Below are positions 47,601 through 56,600 of a stretch of DNA of 64,000 nt, piece by piece (positions within the stretch are counted from its first letter, which is position 1; each line of letters opens with the position of its first letter). The position numbers were made by a program, and so were the translations under genes. The notes under the pieces are model-generated. The model did no database searches. It was given only the letters and a program-made list of their open reading frames with translations, and was not told where the DNA came from. Source of the stretch: Aurelia coerulea (lineage: Eukaryota; Cnidaria; Scyphozoa; Semaeostomeae; Ulmaridae); NCBI GenBank assembly GCA_039566865.1, contig CM076961.1:13415501-13479500 (forward strand), in the 5' to 3' direction.

Positions 47601-50600
47601 ACGATATATTCACAGAGACACATTCCAAGTTTGAAAGGATAAGCTTGGCTAGATTATCCGCAATTGAATTGTAAACTTTGGTAGGATGCCCAACAACAAA
47701 CACTAGAAAAACTGGTAAGTCGATTATCGACAGGCAAATGCAGAGAATTGGTGAAGATTTTAACCCAAACTACGGATTTGAATTTTTCTTCATCTCGAAT
47801 TTTTCCATATTACAAAATTGCGTTTGGAAAATTAAACGCGATTTTTAAGTTATGTACCTGCCAGTATGTTGTGATGATTGTAATTTTGTTTTCTTCAGTA
47901 GATTGACAAATTTGGTGCAACTAATCAGCTCACCGCATTAGTTCCTGATCTGAAAGGAATTGATCCTGACGATGCGTTTTCCTCCGTCCCATACGAGAAA
48001 GGATTTGCTCTGTTGTATTATTTGGAACAACTTTCCGGGGGTCCAGGTGAGTAAGTTTCATTTTTTACCAGATGACCCAAAAATCACATAGATTTGGTTT
48101 TGCCCAATGATGAAACTTTAACCTTAATCAATGGCTGATCATTTTTAAATGTTCCCCCATAATTTACTTGAAAATAGGTACCTTGTTTGTTGATATTGGT
48201 GCTTTAAGAGTTGAAATATTGATGTTGAAATTGCCTCCATCTTAAAACCAGAGCTTTGTCCTTTAGGCCTGAGCGAATTCCTGAAGCACAACGAAATTGA
48301 AAATTCAAATTAAAGAACAATTTTAAAAACTGCACATTATTCGAGTTCTCACATGATATGATTTAATTTTGCCTCAATTTTTATCAAGGCTATCGTTGCT
48401 TTATTCATATTCAAAATGAAAACCAGACTCAAAAAGCTAAAACTATGGCATATTTCTTAACTTGCACGGCTTTCGATGAACTTTTCCAAAGGCAAAAAAA
48501 AGAATATTTTGCATTATCAAATCTTGGTAATTTTTTGAACAGTGTACAGGGTTTCCCAAAAAAGCATTCGACCTTTGATTAAATGTGGAAAATAAAGATA
48601 AAATGAGCGAGCTCCATGGTACGGTAATCATGTTTCTAAGATCTTAGATTAATTGTAGACACCACAGTCTTGCAAATCCGCGGAAAAGCACGGAGTAGTG
48701 AATTTTATCTAAGTTAAATTTTGTACGAAAGCTGAGACCAGATGCTTGTCGATAGTATTTAAGCCGGTTTTCCACCAGGCGGATTTTTCAGCGCGCAGCG
48801 GAGCGGCTGTTGTTTTTAGAATAATGCACATTCTGTGGGGATTCCGTGTGTCCTCATCTTGATCAGTCATTTTGAATCCCTGTCTTGCTCATGGCTTTTG
48901 TCTTGATGTCATGTGTCAAAGCTTTCGAGCGATTTGATTGGTTGGCGCCATCAAGCGCGGCGGAAAAGTTGAAGTCAATCCGACTTTCAAGTACGCGCGT
49001 AGCGGAGCGACACGGCGTGGTCATTGTTTGTCAAAACAATACAACTACAATAGCCGCTCCGCTGCGCGCTGAAAAATCCGCCCAGTGGAAAACCGGCTTT
49101 AACAGGACCTTGCGCCCCCGCATTTAGTTGGAATCTGTGAATCTGGAAGGTTGCCAGGAAAAACAAACAATAGACTTTCGAAGATTCCTGACCCCTGGGA
49201 ATTGGCCTATTGTCTTCGGTACTTGGCTAAATGCACAGGTTGGAAGTTAAAGATTACTTGGACGAGAGCTGAAGTTAATCAAACATTTGAAAGGGCTCCA
49301 AACACGTGGAATAGATATCGTGGTGATTGTCACAAAAGACGAAGAATTCAAGGATTTAATGTTTTGTAAAATACTCCAAAACTGGCCGCAGCCTTTTCAC
49401 CATCATCCCTGAAATCCTTCTCCAAGATCTGAGCAACATTTTGAGCCAGGTGAGCTATTCGGGAAAATAGGGGATCATACTTCAATTTTTTATCGAAGTA
49501 CCGGTGATCTTCACATGGTTATCGGCCTAAGTATTTTTGTCTGCCAAAGTAAACCCTCCTAGTGTTCAAAATCCTTGAAATAAACAAGCAGTCAAATTAT
49601 TTTTGAAGAGGTAGATACTTTGTTGTTTATTTCATTGAATTGCAAGCCTATTTGACTCTTCTGAGCCTCACAAGCCAAGAAATTTCAAGGTTACTAGATT
49701 TTGGTTCAAAAATAGTGAGGAAAAATTGATCGAATTTCTATGTAATTTGCAAAAACTCTGGCCGCAGCCTTTTCAGGAAACTCTTTGTATTGATCGAAAT
49801 TTTATTTGGCTGTCAGAAAATCGTATCGGTACCGCCGGGAAAATAGGGGATGACATTGTAAAAATTAGATATCTACGTGTTGGTTTTATGCTAATTTCCC
49901 AGCCAGCCATCTTTGTTTGTTTACAATCTAGCAGCCGCAAACAATGGAGAGCAACGACAACAGCTCAAGGTGAAGTCAAAATTATACCCCCGTCCTTAGC
50001 CTATGTTAGTATTGATTACTTGATGTTTGGTTTGATGTACCAGGGGGTCAGTTTATGATAGATTGGGCCAAAATTCTCGTTGTTTTGAAGTATATCGCAA
50101 ATTTCTTGTGACATTGATTTCATGTTTGTATTCCCTTTATGGTTGGTCGTTGAGCAAAGCTAATTTTTTACATTTTACAGAACAATTTTTACTTCAAGGT
50201 AAGCATGATTGCGTTCAGAAAATATTACTCGCTCGTCGATGTTACTCGCAGTGACGCACGTCGGGCGGGAAGTTTTAGTCCATCGAAGGGTTAGTTGAGA
50301 GAGCAGAAACTCCAGGCTTTGCAAGAGATTTTTATTGGCTTGCGATTAATAAACTGGGTAAAACTCCGCGGGTTCCTTGTGTGTATAACTGTCTTGTTTT
50401 TGTTTTGGGATGTTCTCCGTATTTCAGATATTTCAGTTTAAAGGCACACTGTCGTGGCTGTAATTGGCTGTTTGTGATGTTGAAATCCCTAACAAAAGAC
50501 GTGGCCTCTGGATCATTATAAAGCCTTTATGCTCTTAGATCGTACTTTGTTTCGAGAATAAAGTGAGTCTGATCGTTATCCTCTTCGTGAATTTCAGTGT

Positions 50601-53600
50601 ACAGCGAAATTACTGAAGCCTGCCTAATTCTATTCTTTCATATTGTCTTATTCATCCAATCAGTGCCACGACAGTGTGCCTTTAAGCTCTTTCCATGTGA
50701 CCTTCACCTATGCTCGTTGTTGTTGCTGTTATGGTTTCAGCTATGGTCAGTTCTAGAATTGAGGAAAGGAGCGTTTGTAATAATTCTGATTTCCCCATTG
50801 CCTCTGTTTCGAGGGATATCTGTGCGCGCATAAAAAACATAATTCAGTCTTGCTGGGGCTATCCATTATTTTGTTTCTCCTTTATTTAAGAGCGAACCTA
50901 ATGGGATTTAAAGAGGACCGTCGATCGCCTAACTTTTTCTTAAAATTATTCGAGCTTATGGATGCTTTTAAGAATTCTGTGGAACAGTGCTGGACAATGA
51001 TTCATTTTCTGGTCGATTAAGATTCAATTAATGTTTTCTGGATTCTTGCATTCTGCATCAAATTTTTACATTGGCTACAGGAACTAGATTACTTTTTAAG
51101 TCCTCTGTTTTAACCGAAGGTATGACTTTGGATAACTTTCTTGTACTTCGATTTTGGAGCTTCTTTCCAAATGAAATCATTAAGGGGTCTCTAGTTGCAG
51201 CTTTAGCTCTTGCACAACTTGGTGTTTTAACCCTATCTGATCTGGACCGGGATTTTTTGAGCATCCTCAGGCCAAGGGGGGGGGGCTAAATTTGCCCCCC
51301 CCTCAGAACTCCAAATTGACAAAGGCTAGAAAGATGAAATTTGGTCATATTGTGTAACTTAATGTGAAACTTCCGAATATCTAATTTATTTTACTCTAAT
51401 TGTTGTATTTTCGATGACGTCATCAATTTTCTTTGTTTTAGGCCAAAAACAGTACTCTTACAGATTTAACTGTAAAAACTTTCTCCCGAAAAATATTATG
51501 CTTCTTATAACTTTAATTAACAGATAACATATCTAAGTTTCTGAAAAACATAATTTTTTGAAAAAATTATGAAATTTATAAACTTATATTTATTACCTAA
51601 ATTCATTAGATATATGACGTCATGGAATGACTTAATACAAAAGAGAAACCAAAAAATTGGTCATTTCCATATTGTCTTATTGATTTATGGTTGCTCTGAA
51701 AATTTCATCCATTTATCTCACTTCTGTCAAGATTTATCTTAGTTTGAAGTTATAAAGGGTTTGACCGTAAACAAACAAGATGTTAAAACTACTCCCTGAA
51801 AAATTGCTATATTTCCAAAATTACATAACATATCGTGAAGAAATTTTGGTGAAAGATGCGAAAAGGATAGTTAGGAAAAGTCACGAAAAATAAATAGCCT
51901 AGAAATTATCATAAAAAAGATACCCAGACAAAACTGGTAGGGGGGCTATCCCCCCCCCCCCCCCGGCACAGTGATCCAGAGCATGGAATAAATGCCAAAA
52001 CACAAATAGTTGCAAATGCTAAAATTTTCAAATCTACCATAGAGAGGACACTTTGAGCTATTCAGAACAAAAATCCGTATGGAAATCGGACCAACTACTG
52101 CAGAGAAATTGCACATTGAAGTTGACAAAAATTGCCAGGCAATGTTTTTGTTTACATTTCCGGTGTATCACTTTTGAAATGGGCCTAAACCAACAATTTC
52201 AAATTTTCATTTCTCCAGTTGTATTCATCCGATTTCAATAAACTTTTTTTTTAAATGACCCTCAATGTCTGGGCAACTATACAACGTATCAGTGCTATGA
52301 ATTTACATCAATTTATTTGTTTATTTGGCACATATTTGTCAAGGGGTATATTTAGCAGTAGAACTGGGAATTTCTACCCCTAAATTTCTTCTTTCCTGGT
52401 GCAAACAAAAAAAGTGAGGAAAAAAGAGTCTTAAAAACTCATTTCGCACTACACTTCAGGTATCGATAAATGTTTCTGCGAAAGGGTTCGTTCAGGTTCG
52501 TACAGGTAAAAATTTTATAGCTGATATAAAAAAATCGAGTCATTTAGGCCTATATGTGCTATTTTCTGTGATTTTCAATGATAGGATGTATATTTTTTTC
52601 TGGGTGGTTCCAATGCATAGTTCTCGTTTTAATTGCACATCTTTAATAGCGAGGGTTTAAATTCTAAATAAAAAGAGGCATTATTGCATTACCTAACATT
52701 ATTGCATTATTGCATTATTACATTATCATTTAAATGACTTGAATCGTACACGGGTGTAACATGGTTTACACTAAAATCACGGCAACAAGCATTTTATGTC
52801 TATGACTGTTAAGATACAGAGCTTGGGCTTGAGGTCCATCTTTTGATCGTGGAAACTGCACTAATAGGTTACAGGAAGGTGTGGTGTGCGGCAAAAGGAT
52901 TTCTGTCATGACCCAATCCCAGAATTTAGGGAAGATTTTGATACCTAATCTTTTCACAAAAAAATCTTTCGCTGCAAAACCACTGCAATATTTTTGTTTC
53001 ACGTACACAAAGCATTCGCAGGACTTTAAATTACCTAACATTATAGTCACGAGAAGCAGAACAGTGTCAGAAATTTTCGTAAATGATAAGCCCCAGTACC
53101 AGAAAATTCACAACAAGATTATGAAAGTATACCCCGTTTCCAGAATTTCTGACAAAAACTCCCCTAAATGCCTATATGGCCAGAAATTTTAGAACCCCCT
53201 CGCCTGGGCTTTTAGTCTATAAAGTACACTTCTGTTGTATAAGTCTTGAGACACCAACTTCATCTTGGACTTCAAATAAAAGATCTCACGAGTCTGAGCT
53301 TTTTGGTTCATTACATGTCGTGGGCAATGATAAAAACCATATAGTTATCATGAATTTTAAGAACTTATAGTTACTCCATAGGTTGTGTATTTATCACTTT
53401 ATCTTTCTTTATTCAATACCTAATGCTGAATGTAAAAAATCTAAAGGAACTTTACATTTATTTTTGGTTAAGGTTGAAACTGATTACAGAATGGCACAGA
53501 CTGAAACTATATTCTAAAAGTTATCTGCAACTTAGAAGACTAAAACTGTCACTTCAGGAAAAACCTCTTGGTTTATAATCCAATTAGAGTTTTTGTGGAA

Positions 53601-56600
53601 CAAGTACATCTGAAAATTTAGAGGAACATTTGGTTGCAGACTGTGAAAAAGTTCTGTGTCAGTAAATCATGGCCCCTTTGTCCGGATGCTCATCAAATTT
53701 GCATCAGATATTGCCCATGCTAGACACGATCCATTGAAGTGACAAATTCAGGCATGTGAGAATGAGACTTTCTTTGTATCAAAACAAGAAGAAGCGCTTT
53801 TGCCAAACATGGAAAAATGAACTATAGTTAATAGATCGAACGGTGGAGCTTGGACTTAGGCCTAGTGTCCTCAAGTCATAGACATTAAATGCTTGTCGGC
53901 TAGACTACGTTTGATCCACTCAAATGCTAATATGCTTGTAAGTTAATGGCATAATTCCTCTTTTTATTTAGAATTTAAACCCTCGCTATTACAGCTTTGC
54001 AATCAAAACGAAAACTATGCAATGGAACCACCCAAACACAAAACATGCATTATAATCACGGCAAATCACAGAAAATAGCACATATAGGCCTAAATGACTC
54101 GATTTTTTTATATCAGCTATAAAATTTTTACCTGTACGAACCTGAACGAACCCTTTCGCAGAAACATTTATCGATACCTGAAGTGTAGTGCGAAATGAGT
54201 TTTTAAGACTCTCTTTTCCTCACTTTTTTTGTTTGCACCAGGAAAGAAGAAATTTAGGGGTCTCGTGTAGTTCTAATGCTAAATATACCCCTTGACAAAT
54301 ATGTGCCAAATAAATTAAATAAATTGATATAAATTCATAGAAATAATACGTTGTATAATTGCACAGACATTGAGGGTCAATTTAAAAAAAAGTTTATTGA
54401 AATCGGATGAATACAACTGGAGAAATGAAAATTTGAAATTGTTGGTTTAGGCCCATTTCAAAAGTGATACACCGGAAATGTAAACAAAAACATGGCCTGG
54501 CAATTTTTGTCAACTTCAAAGTGCAATTTCTCTGCACTCGTTGGTCCGATTTCTATACGGATTTTTGTTCTGAATAGCTCAAAGTGTCCTCTCTATAATA
54601 GGTGTGAAAATTTTTGCATTTGCAACGTTTTGTTTTCTGGCATTTATTCCACAATTTTGACAATCTGGATCACTGTGCCCGGTCCAGATAGGGTTAAAGC
54701 TCGCGATTATTTTTTTTCATTTCATTTTTCATTTTCAATTTTTTAGGCATGGTAGCCCCTCAGTTAGAGAAAAACTGATTTACAGGGGGCCATGCAATAA
54801 AAATACTAAAAACTAAACTAAGATTACAATTTCTGATTAAAATAATATCAATAAAAGTAAAATGAAAGAGTTCATTGCATAAAGCATCTCAACTTATGCT
54901 TTGTGGGATTTCATCAACCCTTCCCGGAATTTCTTTAGAGTAGGTGCTCCTTTTAATTCATCATTCAACCCATTCCAGAGACTGGCCCCTCTGAATGAAA
55001 AACATCTCTGACCAGCTGATGTTCTTAACATTGGAGTCCTAAGGTTTATATTAGAATTCCTCAGTACGCGAGAGGTTGTTACGTTCACTCTATTGAACAT
55101 GTCGCTCATATAGGACGGCGCATCACCGTTTAGGGACTTGAAAACCATTTTTAGTGTTTCAAGATCAATCAATTCCCTAACCGTGGGCCATCCTAGGGCA
55201 CGAAAGAGTGGCAAGGCTGACTGGTCATATCGGCTGCCGGTAACTATTCTGGCAGCACGATTTTGTAGCTTTTGGAGTTTATTAAGAGAGGTCTCACCAA
55301 CATTCCCCCAAACAGGGCAGCAATATCTAAAGTAAGGTTCCACGAGGCTTTTGTACATCTGTTTAACAGTGGATGCAGGCACGTACCTTTTAGAGTATCT
55401 TAATATGCCAATACCTCTAGAAATCTTACTTGTCAATGAGGACAATTGGGAAGACCATTTTAATTGCTGATCTACTTGAACTCCTAGGTATTTAGTATAT
55501 TCAGCCATTTTAATATCGTCCTCCCCGATTTTAAACTGTGGTTTAGCTGAGCCAGGTGAAGTAAGTTTTTTCAGTTTACCTGGGAGTCCGATAATCATGC
55601 CTTCAGTTTTTGCAACATTTAATGATAGCTTGTTTCCTTGTAGCCACAATTTCAAAGCAGCTAAATCAGCGTTAATAGCGTCATTGATCTCAGAAACGGA
55701 ATTAGATGCAAAATAGATACTAGTATCATCGGCATACATAGATACATGGGAATGCTTCAAGCATTTTGGTAAATCATTAATGTAGACCAAAAAGAGGAGG
55801 GGCCCAAGACAGGATCCCTGAGGAACTCCGAAATTTATAGGCTCGGTACTAGATATTTGTCCGTTAACCCTACAAAATTGCCTCCTGTCGGCAAGATAGG
55901 AATGAAACCATTTAAATTCCTTCCCTTTAACACCATAGAATTTGAGTTTACTCAATAGAATCTCGTGATCTACTGTCTCGAAGGCTTTCTTGAGATCAAT
56001 ATAGATAGCTGCCGTATATAAACCCTTATCGATATTAAGGTACCAATCATTCGTGCACCTGAGCAGACTCGTAAGGGTTGAATAGAGTGATCGAAAACCT
56101 GACTGATCCGAAAATATTAGTTTGTTGTCGTTAAAATAGGAATACAACTGGTCAAAGACTAATTTTTCAAACAGACGTGAAACGACGGGGAGTACTGAAA
56201 TCGGTCTATAATTAGACTTATTATCAGTGGACCCTTGTTTGAAGATAGGCGCAACTCGTGCAGTCTTCCATTTGTCAGGAAAGCGTCCAACAGACAGGGA
56301 CCAGTTGAACAGCAGTACAAGGGAGGGCACCAAAATTTCAATGCCAGTTTTTAAGAAAAAGCTGGAGATCATATCAGTACCAAACCCATTGGATGTTTTG
56401 ATTTTCGAAAAAGCTTTGAAAACTTTCGCCTTGTCGAGGGGGGAGAACGAAAACGAAGATGAAACAATTTTATCACCAAAATCTCCATTAAGAAGAGGAT
56501 TTTTTGTAGCCGGTATCTTGTCACTGAGATCTTTTCCAATGTTGCAAAAAAAGTGATTCATGGTTTCATTATGTCAATTTTCAATGGATTTGCAAGATTT

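Noticed and set aside
49726..50058. 110-codon ORF in intron 13
   Set aside because: No motif; lies in duplicated intronic repeat sequence.
52881..53192. 103-codon ORF inside the long-armed element
   Set aside because: Considered as a transposase fragment but contains no recognisable catalytic motif.
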